Of a stretch of DNA of 64,000 nt, positions 41,197 to 53,165 are shown one piece after another. The notes below the pieces were generated by a model. That model searched no databases. It was given only the letters and a program-made list of their open reading frames with translations, and was not told where the DNA came from. Numbering within the stretch: the stretch's first letter is position 1; every line of letters starts with the position of its first letter. The stretch lies in contig JBAIAC010000023.1 of NCBI GenBank assembly GCA_037349315.1, positions 32,278,501-32,342,500 on the forward strand, written 5' to 3'. The translations under genes were made by a program, and so were the position numbers. Origin of the DNA: Chelydra serpentina. Lineage: Eukaryota; Chordata; Testudines; Chelydridae.

Positions 41197-43968
41197 ATCT
41201 GGTACCTCAAGCAACATCCCCAATGCTCTATTCTAGCAATATTTATTTTTCTTCCTATTTAAACCTATTTAACCCACTTCTGGGATGGAAATAGAGACAA
41301 TACTTGGTTCTGGTTCTAAACTACAATAAGACTTCACAAAGCAGTCAGCTAATTTTTCTAGTGGCTCCTACCCTGATTGTATGTGTAACTAGTTCCTTTG
41401 CTTGTTTACATACATACACACACCCTTGTCCCAATCTGCTCCCGTTGAAGTAATGGCAATAATCCCTTTGATTTAAATAAGATTGAGATCAGAACCTAAA
41501 TTGTAATAAAGTATTTCAATAAAAACAAAGTACAGGAAAGTAAGCAGTGTAAAAACAAACCCAAGAAATGCTGTCGCATGGGAAACTGAATAATTTAGGA
41601 TAGCTGCTGTACACACGGCCTTGTGTCAGTGGCAAGCTTAGCTAATGGCAAAAGAACAGGACACAGTTTCATGATTTAGTTGCAAATGTACCCAACCCTT
41701 GGAAAAATGTATTACATGGGGCAGAAGGGTGGACTCTGAAAATATTTTCCATGTACCCTGTTACACTTGCACACACAGTTTTTGCTGTCATACTAGGTGG
41801 AAGCTATTGCCACCTGACCACACTGTAAGGAGCCATATTTTTCAGCTAACTCAATTTTCTGGCTGGTGCTGGGATATAAAGAGAAACATTTTAAAAAATG
41901 GTTAAGTATTACTGGAATCTAGTTTGGCTAGACCTCCTATCTCAGGTTTAAAAGTGGTTTCATCAAGAATTGATATGGCAAACCACTTCAGGATGAGGGA
42001 TTTTTGTCATGTAGCTGGGACCTAAGAAAAGGCTTTTCTCCGTACGTTACAGAATAGAATCCCCGTCCCCAAATGCTCTCTTTTATGAGATATGCTTCTA
42101 CTGAACACTCTTGTGGTGTGTGTGTGGGGGGGGATTTAATGCTTTGTTTTTGGTGAACAAAATTGTGGTCCCATCAGCTCATGCTGCTAATTGTTGCCTT
42201 TTAAAGAAGAGTAACCCTGCAAAGTTATTTGTGCTGGAATGGCAATTGTTGCATCTAATAGTTACAGCTGAAGAAAAGCCAAACAGATATTAAATAGGCA
42301 GAATTGTTGACTGGATCATGGTTTAAAGTCTTCCTAAACATGCTCTGACATAATATACTGTGAAGACCTCAGAATCAAGACAGGGCATGTAAAGGCTTGC
42401 ATGTCAATGCTCCTCAGATTAGGGGCTCCCTAAGAATACCAGACTGCATACAATCCAGCTCTGAAAAACCCATTACACTCAACCTGTCATTGATCTGTGG
42501 ATAATGGGAGTGTGTCATACACTTCCATTGAGACTGGAATAGGTTCAGTGAAAATGATAATGGAAGCACTCTTAATTCTAGAAGCATTCTTCCTAGAAGA
42601 ATATACCTATTTGTCCCTATCTACTTTACTATTCCTGGTGCTTAGTAGCAGCAGCAGTAGTTATAGTCTCTCCAAAGTAGAACCACACAAAATTAACATT
42701 TTAAGTCAGCTCTAAATGTGTATTTAGAGTCATTTTCAGTGACAATCAGTTTTTGCTCTTTATTCTTTGATGGTACAGAGCTATGAGAACATCAAAGCAT
42801 CAAGTCTCATCATTGCATATCCATTGGGTATCAACAGAATTGTTAATTAAAGCCAACACTGTCAAACCTGCGCGCGTAAAGTTAAGCTCCTACATGCATA
42901 TTTTGGCACCCCAACAGAAGCAGCCTTGTTTTAAGAGGTGCTGGGCAACTCCTGCTTCCATTGAAGTCATTGAGACTGCAGGCACACACTGCTTTTGATA
43001 TTCACACCATTAGGATTTTGGCACCTAGGCTTGAACAATTTGGCATAAGTGCCAACAGCAAGAACAAATTCTAGCCTCAGATCCCCCTGGACAAATGGAA
43101 AAAGGATTTCTTACTGGCAGCGATGAGACAAGACGACAAGCGACAAGAAGAGGGCGGCTTAATTTTCAGAATATAGATTGAGTTTAGAGGGCTGGCAATT
43201 AAACAAAAGACATCTTTTTATTTTTCGGCTGATTGCATTTGATATGGTGTTAAGGCGCAGATAAATATGGAACCCCTGTAGGCCACTTTTAGTGTCGTTT
43301 TTTTAAAGCTGAACCACACTTTAAGGTAGCAAGACCATTTGTTATCATGCTCTGATTTTACATACTCCTAACTTTCGGAAATATTCTGAGATTCTCTATG
43401 CTTTGTCTTTGTCTAAAGACAGTTATTTTTAAATTAGAAAAAAGTCCCTGAAAAAATGTCACCTACCATTGTTCCAGGTAACATGAATATTGTAATAATT
43501 GAAAGCCACTGGGGACACAGTTTTCTTCTTTACACAAACAGAAAAGTTATTTATGCATTTTGTGTACAGTAAGTTTCACTGTTTTCACCCTGTACAGCCA
43601 ATTAGTAATATTTTCTATTCCTCTTACTCCTGTTTAATATACTGGATGAAATCAAATTACCATTGCCCAAGCAAAATTAACATTTGGGATTTCCTTACTT
43701 CAGGCATTGATCTCTCATCCTTAATTTTGTCTGGATGGTTTATTTATTTATTTTGCAATGCACGTACAGAAAGAAAGAGAGAGAGAGAGCGCGCAAGCAA
43801 TTGTGTGGTGAGTCTGAAAAATTTGCCAGCTACCTCGCCTAATAAAATATTTGCACGTAGATAATCTCAGTATTTGTCCTATTCTAGGTATTTCCCATAT
43901 GTAGTATAGGGAAATATGAGCAAATACTGCTTTTCCATTTCATCACAGTGTTGTTCTTTTATATATAC
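41197..43968. other. No gene recognised; possible conserved non-coding stretch at its end
   Basis: No coding region is supported. Positions 43100-43340 lack any repeat signature and keep several CpGs among AT-rich blocks (for example GGCTGATTGCATTTGATATG). This could be a conserved regulatory element, but only alignment would show it. A (GA)n run lies at 43770-43790. Confidence 0.35.
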
Positions 43969-44098
43969 ACAATTGCTCATGCTAAATCCTACATTGTTTA
44001 GAATACAAATTTCAGAAACTTTATATATAAATAAAGCTTTTTTTTTAGTTTCTGAAATTTGTATTCTAAACAATGTAGGATTTAGCATGAGCAATTGT
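43969..44098. repeat. Perfect 52-bp inverted repeat with 26-base spacer
   Basis: Positions 43969-44020 are the exact reverse complement of 44047-44098, 52 of 52 bases. The spacer is an AT-rich 26-mer ending in a T run. The arm starts ACAATTGCTCATGC at the outside and ends TTTCAGAAACT at the centre. A transcript would form a long unbroken hairpin. No target duplication or known transposon terminus is seen. Confidence 0.95.
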
Positions 44099-44761
44099 TT
44101 CTGGATTTGTGATCTCTATCTGCCACTCTCCTCATCTGTTTAACTTTTACCTTCTCAGGGATACAAGTGTTCCATTAGTTTATAAATGTCACTGTCAGTC
44201 TGAAATCATGTTGCTAGACACTAAAGGTGAGGTAAAAGACAAGTATGACTGGCTCATAAAAATGCTATTCCTATCCTTGTTCTGAATTTACATTGATTCT
44301 ACTATAGCCTAGCTAACTGTTCTAAAAGCGGTTTTGTTTTGTTTCTAAACCACTCAAGCCTTCGTGCTTAGATAAGAGGTTCTGGGGAGAATGCAATTAT
44401 ATCACATGACGAGAAGGCAGCTGGAGGGCTATGTAGGGATTACTAACAGATTCATTGCTGTGAACGTACAATTAGAATCCCATATTTTGGGATGCCAATA
44501 TCTTTTAAGTAAACAAAAAAGTAACAATAATACAAAATCCTTCAAATCCATGAACAAGTAACTGGAATGTTCAAGTTCCAAATCAAGGAACCAAAAGCCA
44601 TTGCCAAGAATCTAAAACTCTCCAACCAGAATCACCTACTGCTGGCAGCCCATCATCTGCTAAACAGCCACTTCATACGCCTATAAGAAGATGGATCCAA
44701 AAGAAACAAATCTCTTCCACAAAAGTAACTACTATGGCCTCAGTCCTGCATTCAGTAATGT
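44099..44761. other. No feature recognised
   Basis: Nothing assignable. Confidence 0.45.
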
Positions 44762-45035
44762 AGCCCTAGTCTGCACTACCAATTTATGTCGGTATAACTA
44801 CTGAAAAATCCACATCTTTGAGCAACAGTTATACCGACCAAACTCCCCGTGTGGACAGTGCTATGTTGATGGGAGGGCTGCTCCCGTCAACAGCTATCGT
44901 CTCTTGGGAAGGTAGAATACCTACGCTGATGGGAGAAGCTCTCCTGGCAGCATAGGTAATGTCTTCACTAAGGTCTACAGCAGCGCAGCTGCAGCACTGT
45001 ACACAAGTCCTCAGACCCCTGTACACCGTCATTGA
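44762..45035. mobile_element. MITE of the TCTACAC type
   Basis: CCCTAGTCTGCACTACC, TTATGTCGGTATAACT and its complement AGTTATACCGACC, GTGTGGACAGTGCTATGTTG and AAGGTCTACAGCAGCGCAGC are shared with 19961 and 58590. The termini are eroded. Confidence 0.65.
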
Positions 45036-45177
45036 CTTCGTGGAGGATCAGCACCTAAAGGTTAGTTTTTCAGAAGTGCTTAGTTCTTTTTCATAGATTC
45101 TAGATTCTAGGGCTGGAAGGGACCTCGAGAGGTCATCGAGTCCAGCCCCCTGCCCTCATGGCAGGACCAAACACTAT

Positions 45178-48085
45178 CTAGACCATCCCTGATAGACATT
45201 TATCTAACCTACTCTTAAATATCTCCAGAGATGGAGATTCCACAACCTCCCTGGGCAGTTTATTCCAGTGTTTAACCACCCTGACAGTTAGGAACTTTTT
45301 CCTAATGTCCAACCTAAACCTCCCTTGCTGCAGTTTAAGCCCATTGCTTCTTGTTCTATCCTTAGAGGCTAAGATGAACAAGTTTTCTCCCTCCTCCTTA
45401 TGACACCCTTTTAGATACCTGAAGACTGCTATCATGTCCCCTCTCAGTCTTCTCTTTTCCAAACTAAACAAACCCAATTCCTTCAGCCTTCCTTCATAGG
45501 TCATGTTCTCTAGACCCTTAATCATTCTTGTTGATCTTCTCTGGACCCTCTCCAATTTCTCCACATCTTTCTTGAAACGCGGTGCCCAGAACTGGACACA
45601 ATACTCCAGTTGAGGCCTAACCAGCGCAGAGTAGAGCGGAAGAATGATTTCTCGTGTCTTGCTCACAACACACCTGTTAATACAGCCCAGAATCAGGTTT
45701 GCTTTTTTTGCAACGGCATCACACTGTTGGCTCACATTTAGCTTGTGGTCCACTATAACCCCTAGATCCCTTTCTGCCGTACTCCTTCCTAGACAGTCTC
45801 CTCCCATTCTGTATGTGTGAAACTGATTGTTCCTACTTAAGTGGAGCACTTTGCATTTGTCCTTATTAAACTTCATCCTGTTTACCTCTGACCATTTCTC
45901 CAATTTGTCCAGATCATTTTGAATTATGACCCTATCCTCCAAAGCAGTTGCAATCCCTCCCAGTTTGGTATCATCTGCAAACCTAATAAGCGTACTTTCT
46001 ATGCCAATATCCAAGTCGTGGATGAAGATATTGAACAGAACCGGTCCCAAAACAGACCCTTGCGGAACCCCACTCGTTATACCTTTCCAGCAGGATTGGG
46101 AACCATTAATAACTACTCTCTGAGTACGGTTATCCAGCCAGTTGTGTGCCCACCTTATAGTAGCCCCATCTAAGTTATATTTCCCTAGTTTATTGATAAG
46201 AATATCATGCGAGACCGTATCAAATGCCTTACTAAAGTCTAGGTATGCCACATCCACCACTTCTCCCTTATCCACAAGACTCGTTATCCTATCAAAGAAA
46301 GCTATCAGATTGGTTTGACATGATTTGTTCTTTACAAATCCATGCTGGCTATTCCCTATCACCTTACCACCTTCCAAGTGTTTGCAGATGATTTCCTTAA
46401 TTACTTGCTCCATTATTTTCCCTGGCACAGAAGTTAAACTAACTGGTCTGTAGTTTCCTGGGTTGTTTTTATTTCCCTTTTTATAGATGGGCACTATATT
46501 TGCCCTTTTCCAGTCTTCTGGAATCTCTCCTGCCTCCCATGATTTACCAAAGATAATAGCTAGAGGCTCAGATACCTCCTCTATTAGCTCCTTGAGTATT
46601 CTAGGATGCATTTCATCAGGTCCTGGTGACTTGCAGGCATCTAACTTATCTACATGATTTTTAACTTGTTCTTTTTTTATTTTATCTTCTAAACCTTCCC
46701 CCTTCCCATTAGCATTCACTATGTTAGGCATTCCTTCAGACTTCTCGGTGAAGACCGAAACAAAGAAGTCATTAAGCATCTCTGCCATTTCCAAGTTTCC
46801 TGTTACTGTTTCTCCCTCCTCACTGAGTAGTGGGCCTACCCTGTCCTTGGTCTTCCTCTTGCTTCTAATGTATTGATAAAAAGTTTTCTTGTTTCCCTTT
46901 ATTCCTGTAGCTAGTTTGAGCTCATTTTGTGCCTTTGCCTTTCTAATCTTGCCCCTGCATTCCCATGTTGTTTGCCTATATTCATCCTTTGTAATTTGTC
47001 CTAGTTTCCATTTTTTATATGACTCCTTTTTATTTTTTAGATCTTGCAAGATCTCGTGGTTAAGCCAAGGTGGTCTTTTGCCACATTTTCTATCTTCCCT
47101 ACCCAGCGGAATAGTTTGCTTTTGGGCCCTTAATAGTGTCCCTTTGAAATACTGCCAGCTCTCCTCAGTTGTTTTTCCCCTCAGTCTTGATTCCCGTGGG
47201 ACCTTACCTATCAGCTCTCTGAGCTTACCAAAATCCGCTTTCCTGAAATCCATTGTCTCTATTTTGCTGTACTCCCTTCTACCCTTCCTTAGAATTGTGA
47301 ACTCTATGATTTCATGATCACTTTCACCCAAGCTGCCTTCTACTTTCAAGTTCTCAACGAGTTCCTCCCTATTTGTTAAAATCAAATCTAGAACAGCTTC
47401 CCCCTTGGAAGCTTTCTCAACCTTCTGAAATAAAAAGTTGTCTGCAATGCAGTCCAAGAACTTATTGGATAGTCTGTGCCCCGCCGTGTTATTTTCCCAA
47501 CATATATCTGGATAGTTGAAGTCCCCCATCACCACCAAATCTTGGGCTTTGGATGATTTTGTTAGTTGTTTAAAAAAAGCCTCATCCACCTCTTCCACAT
47601 GGTTAGGTGGCCTGTAGTAGACTCCTAGCATGACATCACCCTTGTTTTTTACCCCTTTTAGCCTAACCCAGAGACTCTCAACACTTCCGTCCCCTATGTC
47701 CATCTCAACCTCAGTCCAAGTGTGTACATTTTTAATATATAAGGCAACACCTCCTCCCTTTTCCCCCCGTCTGTCCTTCCTGAGCAAGCTGTACCCATCC
47801 ATACCAACATTCCAATCGTGTATTATCCCACCAAGTTTCGGTGATGCCAACAATGTCATAGTTGAATTTATTTATTAGCACTTCCAGTTCTTCCTGCTTA
47901 TTACCCATACTTCTCGCATTTGTATACAGGCATCTAAGATACTGATTTGATCTTGCCTCCCAGTTTTGCCTTGACCCTCCTATCTCTTTGCCGTTACAGC
48001 CCACGCTCCCTCCTATTTCCGACCCATCTCCCAGGTCCCCATGTTCTCCACTTACCTGTGGGCTTTGCTCTCCTGTCCCCGTCAA
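45178..48085 (-). pseudogene. CR1 ORF2: APE endonuclease plus reverse transcriptase, one frameshift
   Basis: The reading begins just past the ORF1 stop and encodes the endonuclease start (YLRCLYTNARSMGNKQEEL, then ITETWWD with the catalytic Glu). At about 47817-47831 the frame is lost by a 1-base gain or 2-base loss and continues in the frame beginning [10 protein letters not shown]. That frame is open for 893 codons to the stop at 45178. Counted from its first Met, it contains GDFN (112-115) and SDH (180-182) of the APE nuclease, [10 protein letters not shown] (541-550, RT motif A), [15 protein letters not shown] (596-610), the catalytic FADD (627-630) and the conserved C-terminal domain to residue 893. 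All expected catalytic residues are present. The protein would nick target DNA and copy CR1 RNA, and probably SINE RNA with a matching tail. Confidence 0.93.
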
Positions 48086-48087
48086 AC

Positions 48088-49305
48088 CTAGTTTAAAGCC
48101 CTCCTCACTAGGTTAGCCAATCTGTGTCCAAATAGGGTCTTTCCCCTCCTCGAAAGGTGAACGCCATCTCTGCCTAGCAGTTCTTCCTAGATTAGCATCC
48201 CGTGGTCGAGGAAGCCAAAGCCCTCCTGGGGACACCATCTTCGCAGCCAGGCATTCACCTCCACGATGCACCTGTCTCTGCCCGTGCCCCTAGCTTTGAC
48301 AGGAAGGATCGAAGAGAATATCACCTGCGCTCCAAATGCCTTCACCCATACTCCCAGAGCCCTGTAGTCACTCTTGATCTGCTCAGTGTCACACCTCGCA
48401 GTATCATTTGTGCCCACATGGATGAGTAGCATGGGGTAGTAGTCAGAAGGCCGGATAATCCTTGACAATGCCTCCATAACGTCTCGGATACGGGCCCCCG
48501 GCAGGCAGCATACCTCCCGAGATGAAATGTCAGGGCGACAGATGGGCGCCTCCGTCCCCCTCAGCAGAGAGTCTCCGACCACCACTACCCTACGTTTCCT
48601 ATTCGCAGTGGTGGCAGCAGACCTCCCAGCTTTAGGGGTACGAGGCTTCTCCTCCTCTGCTGTAGGGGGAGATTCCTTCTCTCCTGTATCAAGAAGAGCA
48701 TAATGGTTTCCTATTACCACGGTGGCAGGGTTTGGAGCAGGGGTGGAGCACTGCCTTCTGCCAGAAGTAACCAGCTGCCAGTGTCCACCCTGAGCCATTT
48801 CCTCCTCCACCAGTGGTGTGTCAGCAGTCCTGTGTACTGGGACAGCTACCTCAGCTGTCTCCACATGGACACTGTCCAGAAATTGCTCATGGACTTGGAT
48901 GCTCCTCAATCTAGCCACCTCCTCCTGTAGCTCTCCCACCTGCTGCCTGAGATATTCCACCAGCAGGCACCTGTCACATTGGATGGTCCCCCCCAGCCTG
49001 GATATCAGTAAGTGGGAATTGCAAGTTACAGTCCCTGCAGAGCCACACCAGGATCCATGTTCAGCATCCATGTTCAGGCGCTCTGTCTGGCAACAGGCGC
49101 AGGTGGAGGAGACAGAAGCAGTGCTGGCACCGGTGTTGTGGGCCTTCCTAACTATCGTAGGCCTCCCTCTGTCAAACTCTCTCTCAAACTCTCCTGTCTG
49201 CAGCCCCCTGTCCGCTCCGCCTCTGGCTTTAGTTTGGGTTAAAGGTTTTAGGAATGGCAAGTATACCTCGCCCCTTTCCCACTCCCCTTCCCAACTCCCT
49301 CTCAA
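48088..49305 (-). pseudogene. CR1 ORF1 with Cys-rich region, coiled coil and SGNH esterase domain, one stop
   Basis: The frame is open from 49305 (no ATG there; the first in-frame ATG is at 49071-49069) to an amber codon at 48187-48189. Counting from 49305: a Cys-rich part (Cys 69, 71, 72, 87, 95, 110, 113), a short Leu/Glu coiled coil (116-136), a linker, then an SGNH/GDSL esterase domain with VVVVGDSLLRG (240-250, nucleophile Ser 246) and HVGTNDTA (296-303). After the amber the same frame runs 32 more codons to a TAG at 48088-48090 and contains RDGVHLSRRG, the block V Asp-His pair. So one codon separates the catalytic triad parts. CR1/L2-clade ORF1 proteins with this esterase are known; their role may involve lipid or membrane contact and RNA packaging. 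Confidence 0.9.
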
Positions 49306-49525
49306 AACTCCCTGTTAGCAGCCCTGGTCGCTTGCTCGCTGCTTTATAAAGCCCTGGCCTCCCTGATTAGCCCCGTCCCGATTAAGGCTCAGCCACTGAA
49401 CAGAGGCTTCTAGGTTTCAAGCCTGGTGTAGAAGCTCTCAGCTTCCAACTGCCAGCCACAGCACACGGTCCTTCAAACAAACAAACATCGAACAGACAGA
49501 CAAACACAAGCTCAGCACACAGCAA

Positions 49526-50290
49526 GCTTTGAAAACTTCAGCTTTCATTATCCCAGATGAATACAGGACCCATAAAACATTTCTCTATGCTGGTTACAAA
49601 AGGCAAATGTGGAGCATTTACAATTATGCTCACTGTACTTGTGCGTATACAAAACATTGTAGAAGACAGTCCCTGCCCTGGATGTGGCCTCTAGGTGCTA
49701 CTGTAGTTACAATTATAATATAGCACCACAGATGTGCATGGGACTTTGCAAAAATATAAAGATAAGTCCCAGAAGAAGGGAATGTAAGATCGCAAGTGAC
49801 AACAAGAGATAATGCTGAGAGTTCCAACAAATAAAGACCATATGATTTGTTTTTTAAATTATCTTTTGATTTCGAGAGACTAAGGTAAGTACAAGAGCAG
49901 AAGGAGATGATAGTAAAAGGAGAGATGAGGGCTGGATATCACACACATCTCTACCGTACTACACAGATGAACATGCATTTTCTGTTAGATGCCCATCTAT
50001 GCTTTTAAAATAATGGCAAAGAACAAAAGTGTGTCAAGAAAAGGTTATATGTAAGAGAAAGTCTAGTTGTGTTTGTGGGAAGTCTAGGAGAGCTCTCTTG
50101 GTAGTCATTTAGCAAGACGCATTTAGAGTGTCTAGACTGTGAAATCCCATTCCTGTGGTTCCTTCAGAGTTGCTCTTTAAATATTTTCTTTAACCACATC
50201 CCAGAGGAGTAGGTCCTTTATAGTCTGGAGAATCCCCACCTTCATCTCACCACTTAAATTTAATCCTTCCAGCAAAAGAAAAGGGAGCTC
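49526..50290. other. No gene; small old repeat
   Basis: AACATTGTAGAAGACAGTCC and CTGCCCTGGATGTGGCC at 49650-49690 resemble the repeat at 13868. The remainder shows nothing. Confidence 0.45.
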
Positions 50291-51075
50291 TTCACAGCCA
50301 GGGCGTCGGAGCCTTCCAAAAGTGTGTGTGTGGGGGGGGGGGACAGGGGCCCCCACTCCCTGAGGCGCCACCCCAAGGCGCCACCCCCAACCAAGCCAGA
50401 AGCCGGAGTGGGGCCGGGGATGTCGCCTGGGGCGGGAGAACCTAAAGTAGCCCCCTGCCCATGTCCCCACCCCCCCAGCACGGGTGGAGGGACCCAGGCT
50501 CCCCACATAGCTCTCCCCAACCCTGCTCCAGCTGGGGGTGGGGCCTCAGAGCCAAAGCCCAGCCATGATAAGAACCATGCAGGCAGCTGCGGTGGAGCCT
50601 TCACCTGCCCATTGTACAGGGGGCCCGAGGAGAGCAGCCCCTGACCCGTGTCCCCACCTCCCTGACTCCTGTGGAAGCTCCACGCCGCGGCTCCCCCTAG
50701 CTGCCCGTGCAACTCTTACCGTGGTTGGGCAGTGGCTCCGAGCCCCCCTTCTCTCCCCCGCAGCTGGAGCCAGATTGGGGAGAGCCGCGCAGGCAGCTGT
50801 AGGGAGCCAGCGCCGACCCGCCATGTCCACCTGCCCTGGGCCAGGCATGGAGCATGTGGGGCAGGGACACAGGCCAGGGGCTGCTCTCAGCCCCTCTCCC
50901 CCGCACTGCAGGCAGGTGGAGGGTCGACACGGCTCCCACAAACTGGCCAGGCTGCCTGGCTGGGCTCCACGCTGGCCTGGCCAGAGGGTGGGGTCTGCCC
51001 CAGTGAGAAGTGGACAAGCTAGGGAGGGCCATAGGCCCCATGGTCCCCTCTCTTCTGGCACCACTATTTCACAGC
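50291..51075. mobile_element. GC-rich hAT-type non-autonomous element
   Basis: The element (about 50299-51067, 769 bp) is flanked by TTCACAGC (50291-50298 and 51068-51075; the match extends one base further). The left end CAGGGCGTCGGAGCCTTCC has the hAT-like CA start. The right end, complemented (AGTGGTGCCAGAAGAG), matches its inner part loosely. The interior is about 65-70% GC by eye, with many CpGs, and contains a GT/G tract (50322-50341). Open frames of 100-185 codons lie on both strands in several frames at once, which is expected for GC-rich DNA and not evidence of genes. Confidence 0.65.
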
Positions 51076-52719
51076 CCATCAATGTTACTCCTTAATTCTC
51101 CAGAGGGGGTTTACTCTGATTAAGGATAATTACTCCGTTAGCCATCCAGGGCACTTCCGCTGCTTCAAATCTTGCCGCCTTCACAGGGCTCCCAGCTGTT
51201 GGGACTTAGGCTATTTTGGAACTGGAGAGGCCCCCTAATGCAATTTAAATAGCCCTGGGGGCGTGTCTAAATTACAGTAGCCTCCCTGGGGCAGCCCTAT
51301 GGACTATAGCACTGCCCAGAATCTCCTCAGCACTGTGTGATATGCTGCTACCCCAGCACATCTCCTATGCTGGGGCTTGCAAAAGGCTCCTTGAGAGTCA
51401 AATTTATGGCTGTCTTTCACAGTGCCTGCAGCAGGGGAATCCTCCTTCAGTGGGAATGGGGATTTTGAGGTTCCTTTACACTACTCCAGTCCCTTTTCGT
51501 GGTGTAAGGGGGATGGAGCAGGGAAGTGAATCCAGATTTCCCTTATGACATGTCAGAGCACCAGAACAGAGCTCACCTCATTTTCACTAAAGATGGGTTC
51601 TAGCAGAAATATTAGGTTAAGATTTCAATCACCCCAAAGTCTGGTGATGTTTGATCTAGGTCTTTGGGTTGGTGCCAACTAGTTTTCACACTTAAATATT
51701 TCATAGCTCGAAGAAACATTGTTTTAGTCATTCGCATTTGGATTTACCACACTTGCACCTTAGCTAATGCTGAAGGGATCACAGAGCAGCTCACTTCCCC
51801 ACCCATAATTTAACCTAATTACTTCCATCTCAGTCCACCCCCATTTTAGGTTGTTTGAAATTTAAAACGTTCGAAACAAATAAATCCAGGCTGGAAGTAT
51901 ATAGTGGGAGTTACCAATGCTTCAGAGGTTAAAAATAGGTTTAAAACCAGCTGATGTCAGCATGAAAGTGAGGGAAAGGACATAATGACAGTGCTAATTA
52001 TTATATTCTCTTGTTTTGCTCTTCTGAAGAGCAACAATTAAATCTCTAGTTAGGCTTAAAATGAAAAAGTAAACGTTTTGCACCTGCAAAACAGATTCTT
52101 TTACATTGGGGAATTTCAGATCCAGTAAGTACCTTATTCATTCCAGCCCGGTGAACAAAATATGTCTCAATGGAAGAGCACGCTCTTCATTTCAACAATG
52201 CATTGTAGTATTTTGGTACCAACTCAGGAAAGAAAAGGAGAAAGATTAATCAAAGCCTTCAATTTTTCCCTTTAAAAAAATGTAAGTAAGGCTCGCCATT
52301 ATCTACATAGGCATTGTCATGCATCATCACTCTTTGCAATGCCCATTAATGTCCAACACTGTGATAAAAGCATTGAATTTTTGAGAGTTTGGAGTATATG
52401 CTGAATGCAAGATCAGGCACTATATGGGATATTCTTAGATGAGGGGAACAGTGTTCCCATAGCACCATTTAAAAATATATCTGGGACCATGTTTCTGGCG
52501 GAAAGTGTAAAGGGAAAGATGGATAGCCATTGATAAAACTAGACCTAGTGAGCCAAATTCTGCCTTCCGATAGACATCTGGCAACTTGTCTTCAATAGGA
52601 GTTTCACGCATATATAGTCTGATGGCGAAATTTGGCCCATATGACTATAAATAATTTTAGTGTTATTCCAAAGATCATAGATAGGAGTCTTTCCATTGGT
52701 TTCAATGGGCTTCAGGCCT
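51076..52719. other. No gene; possible old repeat at 51150-51330
   Basis: AATTTAAATAGCCCTGGGGG and the surrounding GC-richer sequence look like a turtle repeat that I cannot name. The rest is unassigned. Confidence 0.4.
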
Positions 52720-52905
52720 TAATCTGTAGATCTCAAAACTCTTTACAAAGGTGGATCCCAGTATACAAATGGAGAAAGCATGAGGCAAGGAAGGAAGGTA
52801 GCTTGCACAAGATAACACAACTCTATGCTAGAACTGGGAACAGAACACAGAGGATTCAGTTCCTAGCACTATGCCCTATTCACTGCACTATGCTGCCTCG
52901 TGCGA
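52720..52905 (-). repeat. MIR-like SINE
   Basis: GATCTCAAAACTCTTTACAA, AGGTAGCTTGCACAAGATAA, GGGAACAGAACACAGAGGAT and CACTATGCTGCCTCGTG follow the MIR/core-SINE order in complement. Confidence 0.65.
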
Positions 52906-53056
52906 GTTGTGAGGAGAGGAGGAATTAAGCCTCTTGTCTTTTGGGGAGTTGTGTATGTTTCACAGAAATCACATTTTTCTTCTCCATTTTGGATTTTTTT
53001 CCCAGTATTTTCTATTCCCCTTCCCTTTTCATCTGTGGGTGTATGCACATTTTTAG

Positions 53057-53165
53057 ATTGTAAACTGTTAGGGGCAGGAACTGTCTTTCTGCACGTCTAT
53101 ATAGCACCCAGCACAATCGGAAAAGATCCTGATTTGCAAACTTTGAGCGCTACATCAATACAAAT
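53057..53165. repeat. Old interspersed repeat (GGCAGGAACTGTCTTT type)
   Basis: GATTGTAAACTGTTAGGGGC, AGGAACTGTCTTTCTGC and TATAGCACCCAGCACAATCG match the copy at 56363. Confidence 0.6.

Larger units (their letters stand above)
45092..49525 (-). mobile_element. Near full-length CR1 LINE
   Basis: About 4.4 kb in minus orientation: a 5' UTR (about 49525-49310, GC-richer, with TTATAAAGC near 49345), ORF1, ORF2, then a short 3' UTR of about 85 bases ending in the CR1 octamer-like tail (AGATTCTAGATTCTATG on the minus strand side). The length is close to that of complete vertebrate CR1 elements. No obvious target duplication is seen, which is usual for CR1. The ORF lesions are few (one stop, one frameshift), so the copy is young. 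The 5' boundary is approximate. Confidence 0.9.

Noticed and set aside
43879..44143. Two open frames sharing an identical peptide
   Set aside because: The shared peptide is only the perfect inverted repeat read on both strands.
48202..49318. Plus-strand open frames of 75-166 codons
   Set aside because: They are antisense shadows of the CR1 ORF1.
50324..51095. Several 100-185-codon proteins on both strands
   Set aside because: They overlap in many frames within a GC-rich transposon, have low-complexity Pro/Gly/Ala content and show no family motif.
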